DNA from: Terrabacter terrigena
Lineage (GTDB): Bacteria > Actinomycetota > Actinomycetes > Actinomycetales > Dermatophilaceae
Assembly (NCBI RefSeq): GCF_042676085.1
Contig: NZ_JBHTKH010000001.1
Span: 62,001-126,000 of the forward strand
Length of the DNA: 64,000 nt
Direction: 5' to 3'
Of this stretch, positions 9,227-18,158 are shown one piece after another. The notes beneath the pieces were generated by a model, which saw nothing but the letters and a program-made list of their open reading frames with translations, ran no database searches and had not been told where the DNA came from. The position numbers and the translations under genes are program-made. Numbering within the stretch: the stretch's first letter is position 1; each line of letters starts with the position of its first letter.

Positions 9227-9261
9227 ACCGTCGAGAGGCCACGTGCGGCCTCTCGACGGTT
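9226..9261. terminator. Bidirectional terminator between kdpE and ftsK
   Basis: A perfect inverted repeat with 15-bp arms (9226-9240 and 9247-9261) around the 6-base loop acgtgc. It lies between two convergent genes, and its first base is the last base of the kdpE stop codon. There is no long T tract on either side, as is common in high-GC actinobacteria. Confidence 0.8.
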
Positions 9262-9297
9262 GAAGGGCTCCGGAACTGGCCCCTCGACGGTGGAGGG

Positions 9298-12225
9298 TCA
9301 GTAGCGCTCGCGGCCGCCGCGGTCGGTGAGGTTCCAGGCGTCCTCGGACTCCTCGTCGTCCTCGTCGACCGTCGGCGTCAGGTCGCCGGGCGTCCACCGT
9401 GCTGCCGGCATCGCCTGCGTGCTGTCGCCGTCGTAGTCGTCGCCCGCCTCACGTCGCTCGCCACGCTCGGCCACCAGCGCCGCCGTGCGCTGCGGCGCCG
9501 CCGACCCGTTGTCACCGTCGTCCCCGAGCGCCGTGGCAGCCGCCGTGTCGGGCTCGGCGGCGACGTCGACCGGCGATGCGGCATACGGCCCCTCGTCGCT
9601 CGGCGTCTCGTCGGCGACGGGGTGGGGCACCTCGTCGCCGCGCAGCAGCGCGAGCGTCTGCGGCAGGTCGTCGGGCCGCACGAGCACGTCGCGCGCCTTG
9701 GACCCCTCGCTCGGGCCGACGATGCCGCGCGACTCGAGCAGGTCCATGAGCCGGCCGGCCTTCGCGAAGCCGACGCGCAGCTTGCGCTGGAGCATCGACG
9801 TCGAGCCGAACTGCGTCGTGACGACCAGCTCGGTGGCCTGGAGCAGCACGTCGAGGTCGTCGCCGATGTCGTCGTCGATCTGCTTCTTCGGCGCGGCGAC
9901 CGTGACGTCCTCGACGTAGTTGGGCTTGAGCTGCGTCGTGACGAACTTGACGACCTCGTGGATCTCGGACTCGTTGACCCACGCACCCTGCACGCGCATC
10001 GGCTTGCTCGCGCCCATGGGCAGGAAGAGCGCGTCGCCCTGGCCGATCAGCTTCTCGGCGCCGGGCTGGTCGAGCACGACGCGGCTGTCGGCGAGCGAGC
10101 TCGTCGCGAACGCCATGCGGGAGGGCACGTTGGCCTTGATGAGGCCGGTGACGACGTCGACGGACGGACGCTGCGTGGCCAGGACGAGGTGGATGCCGGC
10201 CGCGCGAGCCAGCTGCGTGATGCGCACGACCGACTCCTCGACGTCGCGCGGCGCGACCATCATGAGGTCGGCGAGCTCGTCGACGACGACGAGCAGGTAC
10301 GGGTAGGTCGTGATCTGCCGCTCTGAGCCCGGCAGCGGCTTGACCTTGCCGGCGCGCACCGCCTTGTTGAAGTCGTCGACGTGCTTGAAGCCGAACGCCG
10401 CGAGGTCGTCGTAGCGCTGGTCCATCTCCTTGACGACCCAGGCGAGGGCCTCGGCGGCCTTCTTGGGGTTGGTGATGATCGGGGTGATGAGGTGCGGGAT
10501 GCCTTCGTACGCCGTCAGCTCGACGCGCTTGGGGTCGACGAGGATGAGGCGCACCTCCTCCGGCGTCGAGCGCATGAGGATCGAGGTGATCATCGAGTTG
10601 ACGAAGCTCGACTTTCCGGAGCCCGTGGCTCCCGCGACGAGCAGGTGCGGCATCTTCGCGAGGTTGGCGATGACGTACGCGCCCTCGACGTCCTTGCCGA
10701 CGCCCATGACCATCGGGTGCTCGTTGCTGCGTGCGGTGTGGCTGCGCAGGACGTCGCCGAGCGCGACGTTCTCACGGTCGAGGTTGGGGATCTCGATGCC
10801 GATCGCGGACTTGCCGGGGATCGGGCTGAGGATGCGCACGTCGGCCGACGCGACGGCATACGCGATGTTCTTGGAGAGGGCGGTGACGCGCTCGACCTTG
10901 GTGCCGGAGCCGAGCTCGACCTCGTAGCGGGTGACCGTCGGGCCACGGGTGAACCCGGTGACGGCGGCGTCGATGTCGAACTGGTCGAAGACACCCGTGA
11001 GCGACTCGACGACACGGTCGTTCGTCTCGCTGCGGGTCTTGTGCGGGGGGCCCGGCGTCAGCATCGAGTGGTCGGGCAGCTGGTAGGTGATGTCGCCGCC
11101 GAGGCTCAGCTGCTCGACGCGAGCGGGCAGGTCGGACATGGGCGGCGGGATGAGCTCGGCCTTGGGGCCGACCTTGCTCGTGTCGGGGGCGCCGAGCGTC
11201 TTCGGGTCGGTGGCGTCGATCGCCTTCTCGCCGCTGGGCCGCGGCGCGAGGACACCCGGAGCGGTCGGGCGCTTCTCGCCGGGACGCACGCGCGCCGCCG
11301 GCTCGCCGTCGGCGCCCTTCTGCGCGGCCTGGCGGAACGCCTCGTCGCCGTCGCGGTCGGCGAGGTCGACCGGCTTGCGGCGTGCCCGCTTGAGTGCTGC
11401 CGTGGGGGCGTCCTCGGGCTCGGCGGCCGCATCGTCGTGGTGACTGCGCTCGATGACGAGCGCCTTGAGCTGGCGCAGCCGCGTCGGGATCATGTTGACG
11501 GGCGTCGCCGTGATGACGAGCAGGCCGAAGACCCCCAGCAGGACCAGCAGCACGATCGCGCCGTAGGGCGACACGGCGGCGGCGAGGGGGCTCGACGCGA
11601 GGAAGCCGAGGATGCCGCCGGCCGCGCGCATGCCGACGGCGCCGTCGGGCGGGTTCGGGATGCCGTCGGCGAGGTGTGCCAGCCCACAGGCGGCGAAGGT
11701 CAGCGCGATGGTGCCGACGACGATGCGGCTCGTCGTCGCCTCGTCCTGGGGAGCGCGGAGCATGCGGAGGCCGAGGGCCAGCAGGACGAGCGGGACGGCA
11801 TACGCGACGCGGCCGAAGGTGCCGGCGAAGATCGCGTGCACGACCTGCCCGAAGGTGCCGGCGACGCCCCACCACTCGCGGGCCGCCACGACGACGGCGA
11901 GTGCGAGCAGGGCGAAGCCGATGCCGTCGCGACGGTGCTCCGGCTCGAGGTCGGCGGCGCTGTGACCGACGCGTCGCACCGCTCCCCCGGCCATGTGGGA
12001 GACGCCCATCCACGTGCTGCGCATGGCGCTGAGCGGGAAGGGCAGCCCACCGTCACGCGCCTTGGAGGCAGCCTTCGCCGGGGGCTTGCGCGCGGCGGGC
12101 TTGCGCTGCGCGGGCCTCGACGAGCGTGCGGCGGGGGGACGCGACGAGGTGCTGCCGGTGGCCCCCTTGGCGCGGGTGGCCGCTGCGGTGCTCGAGCGCT
12201 GGCTGCTGGACGGACGTGACCCCAT
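9298..12225 (-). CDS. ftsK: FtsK/SpoIIIE-family DNA translocase
   Basis: A 975-residue protein. The N-terminus is basic and Ala/Ser/Arg-rich, followed by four membrane helices (about residues 80-210), a linker, and the motor: Walker A GATGSGKSSFVNS, Walker B LLVVVDELADLM, and the TQRPSVDVVTG segment. The C-terminal winged-helix gamma domain (LRVGFAKAGRLMDLLESRG) normally reads KOPS. An acidic tail follows. FtsK pumps chromosome DNA through the closing septum and activates dif recombination. I chose the ATG at 12225 because it opens directly before the Ser-rich basic leader; the frame stays open further upstream but that part is not protein-like. It carries three of the dispersed octamers. Confidence 0.95.
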   Translation of the reverse strand: MGSRPSSSQRSSTAAATRAKGATGSTSSRPPAARSSRPAQRKPAARKPPAKAASKARDGGLPFPLSAMRSTWMGVSHMAGGAVRRVGHSAADLEPEHRRDGIGFALLALAVVVAAREWWGVAGTFGQVVHAIFAGTFGRVAYAVPLVLLALGLRMLRAPQDEATTSRIVVGTIALTFAACGLAHLADGIPNPPDGAVGMRAAGGILGFLASSPLAAAVSPYGAIVLLVLLGVFGLLVITATPVNMIPTRLRQLKALVIERSHHDDAAAEPEDAPTAALKRARRKPVDLADRDGDEAFRQAAQKGADGEPAARVRPGEKRPTAPGVLAPRPSGEKAIDATDPKTLGAPDTSKVGPKAELIPPPMSDLPARVEQLSLGGDITYQLPDHSMLTPGPPHKTRSETNDRVVESLTGVFDQFDIDAAVTGFTRGPTVTRYEVELGSGTKVERVTALSKNIAYAVASADVRILSPIPGKSAIGIEIPNLDRENVALGDVLRSHTARSNEHPMVMGVGKDVEGAYVIANLAKMPHLLVAGATGSGKSSFVNSMITSILMRSTPEEVRLILVDPKRVELTAYEGIPHLITPIITNPKKAAEALAWVVKEMDQRYDDLAAFGFKHVDDFNKAVRAGKVKPLPGSERQITTYPYLLVVVDELADLMMVAPRDVEESVVRITQLARAAGIHLVLATQRPSVDVVTGLIKANVPSRMAFATSSLADSRVVLDQPGAEKLIGQGDALFLPMGASKPMRVQGAWVNESEIHEVVKFVTTQLKPNYVEDVTVAAPKKQIDDDIGDDLDVLLQATELVVTTQFGSTSMLQRKLRVGFAKAGRLMDLLESRGIVGPSEGSKARDVLVRPDDLPQTLALLRGDEVPHPVADETPSDEGPYAASPVDVAAEPDTAAATALGDDGDNGSAAPQRTAALVAERGERREAGDDYDGDSTQAMPAARWTPGDLTPTVDEDDEESEDAWNLTDRGGRERY

Positions 12226-12411
12226 GGTCGCACCGTACGTCAAGGCACCTCTGAACTCACGTGTCACACGCGCAACAGGGGAACATCGGCGCGACGACGC
12301 GCCCGAGGGTGCGGATCGGGTCTCGGGTGGGGCCGGCGGGCTCCGCCGCCACCGGGTCGTGTGCCGCCGCCACCCACCCGTCTCAGATTCCGACACCCGC
12401 GGACCGGTCGG

Positions 12412-12440
12412 TGGACAGCCTGCCGCCACCCGCCTATCTT
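12412..12440 (+). promoter_or_regulatory. Sigma-70-type promoter of the SAM-IV leader
   Basis: A -35 element TGGACA (12412-12417) and a -10 element TATCTT (12435-12440) are separated by exactly 17 bp. The predicted start, about 7 bases downstream, falls at the 5' edge of the SAM-IV aptamer. This is one of the few consensus-like promoters I can see in the window. Confidence 0.65.
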
Positions 12441-12441
12441 C

Positions 12442-12579
12442 GATGCAGGTCATGAGTGCCAGTGACAAGCCCCGGCTCGCTGGCCAGCAACCCTCCTCCG
12501 CGGTGGGGTGCTCCGGGTGACGACCAGGTCGACCCCGATCAGCTCGTGTGATCGCGGCCGGCAAGCGCGGACCTGCATC
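12442..12579 (+). promoter_or_regulatory. SAM-IV riboswitch with putative expression platform
   Basis: The leader begins GGTCATGAGTGCCAG and continues through AGCCCCGGCT, GCTGGCCAGCAACCCTCC, GCGGTGGGGTGC and TCCGGGTGACGACC, the conserved order of the actinobacterial SAM-IV aptamer (S-adenosylmethionine sensor). P1 pairs GGTC (12448-12451) with GACC (12522-12525). A downstream decamer GACCTGCATC (12570-12579) is the exact complement of GATGCAGGTC (12442-12451) and could capture the 5' P1 strand when SAM is absent. It ends about 20 bases before the ribosome-binding site, so control is probably at translation or early transcription of the aminotransferase gene that follows. Confidence 0.88.
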
Positions 12580-12610
12580 CGGTGGGTCCCTCGGCCCCAG
12601 GAGCACTCCC

Positions 12611-13996
12611 ATGTCGGTTCTTCCCAGCACCTCCGTCTGTGGTGGCAGCCCCGCCCCGGTGGTCCGCGCCCGCGCGCTGCACGTCGTCCCCGACGCCGCA
12701 GCGTTGCCGACGGTGGTCGGCGCAGGACTGCGCGTGCCGACGCTGCACGGCGACACGGCGTACGCGAACCTCGACCACGCGGCGTCCACGCCGGCTCTCG
12801 AGACCGTCAGGGCCGCCGTCGACCGTGCCCTGGAGACGTACTCGTCGGTGCACCGTGGCGCCGGCTTCGCCTCACGGCTGACGAGCGCGTGGTACGAGCA
12901 GGCACGGGCGGAGGTCGCTGCCTTCGTCGGTGCCCGTGACGACGACTCGGTCATCTTCACGCGCACGACGACGGACTCCTGGGCGCTGCTGAGCAAGGCG
13001 CTGCCGAGCCGCACGACGGTCTTCGTCTTCGGCACCGAGCACCACTCCACCCTGCTGCCCTGGGGTCGCTTCCGCACCGTGCGCCTGCCCGTGCCGCAGA
13101 CGGTCGAGGACGCCCACGCGCTCCTCGAGGACGCCTTGGCCGACCACCCGTCGCGCCACCGCCTCGTCGTGCTCACCGCCGCCTCGAACGTGACCGGCGA
13201 GGTGTGGCCCGTCGAGCGCTTCGCCGCGCTGGCCCACGACCACGGCGCCCGCATCGCCGTCGACGCCGCCCAGCTCTCGGCCCACCGGAGGATCGACCTC
13301 GCGGGCTGGGACGCCGACTACGTCGCCTTCTCCGGCCACAAGACGTACGCCCCCTACGGTGCGGGTGTGCTCGCGGGCCGTTCCGACTGGCTCGACGCCG
13401 GCAACCCGTACCTGCTCGGGGGCGGCGCGACGCGCTCGGTCACCGAGGAGGGCACGACGTGGGCGACCGGCCCGGCCCGCCACGAGGGCGGCAGCCCGAA
13501 CGTCATCGGCGCCATCGCCCTCGCCGCCGCGTGCGCCACGGTCAGCCGCCACCGCGAGGCCATCGAGGCGCACGAGACGCAGCTGCTCGAGCGCCTGACC
13601 GCCGGCCTCGACGGGGTGCCGGGCGTCGAGGTGCTCTCGATCTTCGGTGAGGACCACGACCGGGTCGGCGTGGTCGCCTTCACGATCGACGGCTGGGACT
13701 CCTCGCTCGTCTCGCAGGTGCTCTCGGTGGAGCACGGCATCGGGGTGCGCGACGGCAAGTTCTGCGCCCACCTGCTCGTGGACGAGCTGCTCGAGGACCC
13801 GTGGGGCGAGCGGTCGGGAACCGCGGTGCGGGCCAGCATCGGTCTCGGCTCGACGCTCGAGGGCGTCGACCGTCTCGTGTCCGCCGTGGCAGGGCTCGTC
13901 GAGCACGGTCCGACGGCGTCGTGGACGCTGACCGACTCGGGCTGGGCCCTCGACGGCGCCGACCCGCGCGACGTGGAGGTCGAGCGCCCCTGGTGA
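12611..13996 (+). CDS. Class V aminotransferase, cysteine desulfurase-like
   Basis: A 461-residue PLP enzyme. It has the fold-type I class V hallmarks: the AYANLDHAAST start of the domain, SSVHRGAG, the substrate-side segment LTAASNVTGE, the PLP-phosphate/Asp region IAVDAAQLSAH, and the Schiff-base lysine in FSGHKTYAPYG (Lys about 244). It resembles SufS/NifS-like enzymes, but no SUF genes are nearby. The start is set by CAGGAG seven bases upstream of ATG 12611; an upstream in-frame ATG would lie inside the riboswitch. The SAM-IV switch before it places the enzyme in sulfur amino-acid metabolism, so repression at high SAM is expected. The substrate (cysteine or another amino acid) is not resolved. 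Confidence 0.88.
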   Translation: MSVLPSTSVCGGSPAPVVRARALHVVPDAAALPTVVGAGLRVPTLHGDTAYANLDHAASTPALETVRAAVDRALETYSSVHRGAGFASRLTSAWYEQARAEVAAFVGARDDDSVIFTRTTTDSWALLSKALPSRTTVFVFGTEHHSTLLPWGRFRTVRLPVPQTVEDAHALLEDALADHPSRHRLVVLTAASNVTGEVWPVERFAALAHDHGARIAVDAAQLSAHRRIDLAGWDADYVAFSGHKTYAPYGAGVLAGRSDWLDAGNPYLLGGGATRSVTEEGTTWATGPARHEGGSPNVIGAIALAAACATVSRHREAIEAHETQLLERLTAGLDGVPGVEVLSIFGEDHDRVGVVAFTIDGWDSSLVSQVLSVEHGIGVRDGKFCAHLLVDELLEDPWGERSGTAVRASIGLGSTLEGVDRLVSAVAGLVEHGPTASWTLTDSGWALDGADPRDVEVERPW

Positions 13997-14055
13997 CCTC
14001 GGGGGCGGCACGCCACCACGTCCGGCGGGCAGGGCACGTCGAGGACGGGCTGATG

Positions 14056-14097
14056 GTCCGCCTCTCGAGGGGGTGATCACCCCAGCAGACGGCGGAC
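14056..14097. terminator. Hairpin between convergent genes
   Basis: GTCCGCC (14056-14062) pairs with GGCGGAC (14091-14097) and encloses a perfect 14-bp palindrome, GGGGTGATCACCCC, at 14070-14083. It sits between two convergent genes, as a shared terminator would. Confidence 0.5.
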
Positions 14098-14145
14098 GAC
14101 TCGACGGGCGACCGGTCGCACCGTCGTCACCGCGCTGTCGTCGCG

Positions 14146-14190
14146 CCCGGTGTGCCCGGTGTGCCCGGTGTGCTCGGTGTGCTCGGTGTG
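14146..14190. repeat. Five 9-bp tandem units at the end of the EEP gene
   Basis: Three cccggtgtg units are followed by two ctcggtgtg units, ending at the stop codon of the phosphatase gene. A related pair (tcggtgtat twice, 15186-15203) lies inside the 5' end of the same gene and encodes EYTEYT. Confidence 0.8.
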
Positions 14191-14191
14191 C

Positions 14192-15277
14192 TCAGCGCCC
14201 GGGCAGGGCGTAGCTCGCCCAGACCGCCGCGTGGTCGGCACGGTTGATCGCGACCTGACCCGCCGAGACGACGGTCAGGCCGCGGCTCAGCAGGTGGTCG
14301 AGCTGCACGAACGCGGGGAGGCGGTTGCCCGCGAAGGGCCACGTCCGCACCCAGCCCTCGCCGTCGGTCAGCTGTGCGTCGTCGAGGCCCTCGGCGAGGT
14401 CGCGCATGCCGGGGTGGCCGTAGGAGGCGTTGAAGTCGCCGGCCATGACGACCGGCCCGTCTCCGTGGTGGCGTTCGTTCCACGACTGGAGCGCCCTCAG
14501 GCCGGCGCGCCACTCGACGGTGTCACCGCGCAACGGAGCCGTCGGGTGCGCGACCTTGAGGCGCACCGTCCCGTTCGGCGCCGTGACGTCGAGCTCGGGC
14601 TGAGTGCTCTGCGTGCCCTCCACCGACGGGTCGGTGCCGGCGCTGCGGACCGAGAGCGGATAGCGCGAGAGCACCATCGTGCCCGTGAAGGTGCCGGGAC
14701 GGGCCACCCCCTCGCGCTGGGTGAAGTAGTCGCGGGCCCCCTCCGCGTCGAGCCTTCGGAGCAGGGCGGGCGTCGCCTCCACCAGCACCAGCACGTCGAC
14801 GGCGTGGAAGCGGACGGCGGCCATGAGCTGGTTCGCGTTGGCCGCGCCCACCCAGACGTTCGCCGACATGACCGTGAGATCGGCTTCGGCCTTCGGCGAG
14901 GTCGAGGCCCTGAACCCCGGTGCCGCCACGGCGACAGCGACGGCCAGCGCGACGGCGACCGGGATCGCGGTCACCCACCGTCGCAGCACGAGCGCGGTGA
15001 CCGTGAGCAGCAGGAGTCCGATGAGCACGAAGGGTCCCGCGGTCTGCAGCACGACGACGAGGTATGCCGTCGAGTCGAGCCAGCGCAGCGCCCCGACAGC
15101 GACGAGGACGAGCAGGACGAGGGCGATCGCGACGTCGAGCCACCTCCGGCGGCCGCGACGTCGCCCCGGGCCTGCCGACGGGTCGTCGGTGTATTCGGTG
15201 TATTCGCTGTCGTGAGCGTCGTCGGCGTCGCCGGGCCCGCTCGGCGGGGGTGCCCCGTCGACCTCCTGCACGGTCAC
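14192..15277 (-). CDS. Membrane-anchored endonuclease/exonuclease/phosphatase family protein
   Basis: A 361-residue protein. A short acidic N-terminus with an EYTEYT repeat leads into three hydrophobic helices (about residues 45-120). A C-terminal EEP domain follows, with VMSANVWVGAANANQ (the Asn-metal site), VLVLVEATP (catalytic Glu), VVMAGDFNASYGHPGMR (the GDFN motif) and QLDHLLSRG with a final DHAAVWA (catalytic His). This layout matches actinobacterial membrane EEP proteins whose substrates (phosphodiesters, lipids or nucleic acid) vary. It is followed at once on the same strand by nothing but tandem repeats. The rnj stop lies one base upstream of its start, so it may be co-transcribed with rnj-dapA. 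Confidence 0.82.
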   Translation of the reverse strand: MTVQEVDGAPPPSGPGDADDAHDSEYTEYTDDPSAGPGRRRGRRRWLDVAIALVLLVLVAVGALRWLDSTAYLVVVLQTAGPFVLIGLLLLTVTALVLRRWVTAIPVAVALAVAVAVAAPGFRASTSPKAEADLTVMSANVWVGAANANQLMAAVRFHAVDVLVLVEATPALLRRLDAEGARDYFTQREGVARPGTFTGTMVLSRYPLSVRSAGTDPSVEGTQSTQPELDVTAPNGTVRLKVAHPTAPLRGDTVEWRAGLRALQSWNERHHGDGPVVMAGDFNASYGHPGMRDLAEGLDDAQLTDGEGWVRTWPFAGNRLPAFVQLDHLLSRGLTVVSAGQVAINRADHAAVWASYALPGR

Positions 15278-15278
15278 C

Positions 15279-16964
15279 TCAGGCCTGCAGCACGACCGGG
15301 ATGATCATCGGCCGGCGCCGGATCTTGCCACCGACCCACGACCCGACGGCGCGCCGCACGACCTGCTGCAGCTGCTGGTCGTCGCGCACGCCGTTGGCGA
15401 CGGCCTCCTCGACGGCCCGCTCGACCTTCGGGATGACCTGCTGGAAGATCTCCTCGTCCTCGACGAAGCCGCGCGCCGTGATCTCGGGTCCGCTCGCGAT
15501 CTTCCCCGTCGCGGCGTCGAGCACGACGATGCAGGTGATGAAGCCCTCGTCGCGCAGGATGCGGCGGTCCTTGAGCAGGGCCTCGTCGGCGCCACCGACG
15601 CTGCTGCCGTCGACGTAGACGTATCCGCACTCGACGACGCCGGAGACGGACGCCTGGCCGTCGACGAGGTCGACGACGACGCCGTCCTCGGCCAGCACCA
15701 CGTTGTCGCGGGGGACCCCCGACTGGATCGCGAGCTGCGCGTTGGCGTACATGTGACGCCACTCGCCGTGGACCGGCAGGACGTTGCGCGGCTTGACGAT
15801 GTTGTAGCAGTAGAGCAGCTCGCCGGCGCTGGCGTGGCCGGAGACGTGCACCTTGGCGTTGCCCTTGTGCACGACGTTGGCGCCGAGGCGCATCAGGCCG
15901 TTGATGATGCGGTAGACGGCGTTCTCGTTGCCCGGGATGAGGCTGCTCGCGAGCAGCACGGTGTCGCCGGGGCCCACGTCGATGCGGTGTTCGCGGTTGG
16001 CCATTCGGGACAGCGCTGCCATGGGCTCACCCTGCGAGCCGGTGCAGATGAGGACGACCTCGTCGTCGCGCAGGCTGTCGATCTTCTTGATGTCGATGAG
16101 GATGCCGTCGGGCACCTTGAGGTAGCCGAGCTCCGACGCGATCCCCATGTTGCGCACCATCGAGCGGCCCACCATGGCGACCTTGCGACCGGCCTTCTCG
16201 GCGGCGTCGAGCACCTGCTGGACGCGGTGCACGTGGCTGCTGAAGCAGGCGACGATGATGCGGCGCTCGGCGTGGCGGAAGACCTTGTCGATGGCCGGGG
16301 CGATCTCGAGCTCGGGCGTGGTGAAACCGGGCACGTCGGCGTTGGTCGAGTCGGTGAGGAAGAGGTCGACGCCCTCCTCGCCGAGTCGGGCGAACGCGCG
16401 CAGGTCGGTGAGGCGGCCGTCGAGCGGCAGCTGGTCCATCTTGAAGTCGCCGGTGTGCAGCAGCGTGCCGGCCTCGGTGCGCACGAACACGGCGAGTGCG
16501 TCGGGAATCGAGTGGTTGACCGCGACGAACTCGAGGTCGAATACGCCGAGCCGCTCGCGCTGCCCCTCCTTGACCGCCATGGAGTACGGCCGGATGCGGT
16601 GCTCCTTGAGCTTGGCCTCGACGAGGGCGAGGGTCAGCGTCGAGCCGATGAGCGGGATGTCGCCCTTGAGCTTGAGCAGGTACGGGACCGCGCCAATGTG
16701 GTCCTCGTGGCCGTGCGTCAGCACGATCGCCTCGATGTCGTGGAGGCGGTCCTCGATGTAGCTGAAGTCCGGGAGGATGAGGTCGACGCCCGGGTGGTGG
16801 TCCTCGGGGAAGAGGACGCCGCAGTCGATGACGAGGAGCTTGCCCTTCGTCTCGATGACGGCCATGTTGCGACCGACCTCGCCGAGCCCACCGAGCGCGA
16901 CGACCCGCAGGCCGTTGTCGGGGAGGGCGGGTGGGGTCGTCAGCTCGGGGTGGGGATGGCTCAC
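15279..16964 (-). CDS. rnj: Ribonuclease J
   Basis: A 561-residue metallo-beta-lactamase/beta-CASP ribonuclease. The zinc motif LTHGHEDHIG, the second histidine in NHSIPDA, HTGDFKMDQ, the beta-CASP segment FSSHVHRVQQV and the ICTGSQGEPMAAL loop are present, together with HVSGHASAGEL and LPVHGEWRH. A C-terminal domain includes the KIRRRPMIIPVV end. RNase J has 5'-exo and endonuclease activity in mRNA turnover and rRNA maturation. It follows dapA with a 64-bp gap. This rnj-dapA pairing is common in actinobacteria. Confidence 0.96.
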   Translation of the reverse strand: MSHPHPELTTPPALPDNGLRVVALGGLGEVGRNMAVIETKGKLLVIDCGVLFPEDHHPGVDLILPDFSYIEDRLHDIEAIVLTHGHEDHIGAVPYLLKLKGDIPLIGSTLTLALVEAKLKEHRIRPYSMAVKEGQRERLGVFDLEFVAVNHSIPDALAVFVRTEAGTLLHTGDFKMDQLPLDGRLTDLRAFARLGEEGVDLFLTDSTNADVPGFTTPELEIAPAIDKVFRHAERRIIVACFSSHVHRVQQVLDAAEKAGRKVAMVGRSMVRNMGIASELGYLKVPDGILIDIKKIDSLRDDEVVLICTGSQGEPMAALSRMANREHRIDVGPGDTVLLASSLIPGNENAVYRIINGLMRLGANVVHKGNAKVHVSGHASAGELLYCYNIVKPRNVLPVHGEWRHMYANAQLAIQSGVPRDNVVLAEDGVVVDLVDGQASVSGVVECGYVYVDGSSVGGADEALLKDRRILRDEGFITCIVVLDAATGKIASGPEITARGFVEDEEIFQQVIPKVERAVEEAVANGVRDDQQLQQVVRRAVGSWVGGKIRRRPMIIPVVLQA

Positions 16965-17028
16965 GGGTGTCCTGTCGTTCGGTGGTGCGCCCGGGCCGAC
17001 TCGGGCCCGAGCAGAGGTCAGGCGGCGG

Positions 17029-17913
17029 TCATCCGACCGCCGAGATGGCGTCGCGCACGAGCGCGGTCTGGGAGTCGTCGGCCTCGACGAGCGGCAGGCG
17101 CACGACCGGGGAGGCGATGACGCCCTGCACGACGAGACCGGCCTTGGCCATGATCGCGCCCTGGGTGACGTTCATGACGGCGTTGACGAGCGGTGTGAGG
17201 CGGCGGTGCACGGCGCGGGCGTCGTCCCACCTGCCGTCGACGACGGCGTCGGCCATCTCGCGGTATGCCGCCGGGGCCACCTGCGAGGTGACCCCGACGA
17301 AGCCGGCGGCCCCGTTGGCGAAGTGGCCGAGGTTCATGGCGTCGTCGCCGGAGTACCAGTCGAGCCCGGTCTCCTGCATCATCTCGCTCGCGAACCAGAG
17401 GTCGCCGCGGGCGTCCTTGACCGCAGCGATGCGCTCGTGCCCGGCGATGCGCAGGTAGGTCTCGCGGGCGATGGCGATGCCCGACCGGCCCGGGATGTCG
17501 TAGACCATGACGGGCAGGTCGCTCGCGTCGGCGATCGCGGTGAAGTGCGCGACGAGCCCGGCCTGGGGCGGCTTGTTGTAGTAGGGCGTCACGGCGAGCA
17601 CGGCGTGGGCACCGGCCTTCTCGGCGAGACGCACGGACTCGATGCTCTTGGCGGTGTCGTTGCTGCCGGCTCCGGCGATGACCACGCAGCGGTCACCCAC
17701 CGCCTCGATGACCGCTCGCAGCAGCTGGTCCTTCTCGCTCGCAGAGGTCGTCGGCGACTCGCCGGTCGTGCCCGAGACGACGAGGCCGTCGTGGCCGGCG
17801 TCGACGAGGTGCGTCGCGAGGCGCTGGGCCGCGTCGAGGTCGAGCGAACCGTCGGCCCGCATCGGGGTGACGATCGCCGAGAGAACACGTCCGAGGGCGG
17901 GTGCGTCAGCCAT
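17029..17913 (-). CDS. dapA: 4-hydroxy-tetrahydrodipicolinate synthase
   Basis: A 294-residue class I aldolase-type enzyme. It shows VSGTTGESPT near the N-terminus, YYNKPPQAGL (with the catalytic Tyr), VMVYDIPGRSG, and the Schiff-base lysine in IAAVKDARGD. It condenses pyruvate with aspartate semialdehyde, the first committed step to lysine and diaminopimelate. I chose the ATG at 17913 (MADAPALG). The next enzyme of the pathway, dapB, lies 10 kb away. Upstream are 13-bp tandem repeats. Confidence 0.96.
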   Translation of the reverse strand: MADAPALGRVLSAIVTPMRADGSLDLDAAQRLATHLVDAGHDGLVVSGTTGESPTTSASEKDQLLRAVIEAVGDRCVVIAGAGSNDTAKSIESVRLAEKAGAHAVLAVTPYYNKPPQAGLVAHFTAIADASDLPVMVYDIPGRSGIAIARETYLRIAGHERIAAVKDARGDLWFASEMMQETGLDWYSGDDAMNLGHFANGAAGFVGVTSQVAPAAYREMADAVVDGRWDDARAVHRRLTPLVNAVMNVTQGAIMAKAGLVVQGVIASPVVRLPLVEADDSQTALVRDAISAVG

Positions 17914-17987
17914 GGGCCCAAGGTTAGCGCCCCGCCCGACACGCCCACGTCGCGCGCCCACGAGTGGACGCTACTGGCACGTTCAGG

Positions 17988-18052
17988 ACGTCCGACACTC
18001 ACGTCTGACAGTCACGTCTGACGGTGCCGGCTGGCAGCGACGTCTGACAGCA
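17988..18052. repeat. 13-bp tandem repeats upstream of dapA
   Basis: Units beginning acgtccgac (17988), acgtctgac (18001), acgtctgac (18014) and acgtctgac (18040) keep an exact 13-bp register; the unit at 18027 is degenerate (ccggctggc). The array lies 75-140 bp upstream of the dapA start, just past the folA terminator. It could be a minisatellite or a multi-site operator; sequence alone does not decide. Confidence 0.75.
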
Positions 18053-18063
18053 CGAACGAAAAG

Positions 18064-18105
18064 GGCGAGGCACTACTCGCTCGGGGGTCCGAGTAGTGCC
18101 TCGCC
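18064..18105 (-). terminator. Terminator of the thyA-folA transcript
   Basis: Perfect 16-bp arms (18064-18079 and 18090-18105) enclose a 10-base loop. Read on the minus strand, the hairpin is followed by CTTTTCGTTCG, a short U-run, which fits an intrinsic terminator for the leftward folA transcript. The folA stop is 53 bp before it. Confidence 0.85.
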
Positions 18106-18158
18106 ACCCACTACATCGGCGACCGCCAGTGGGCGTTACAGCCCGGACGGAACTTTCT

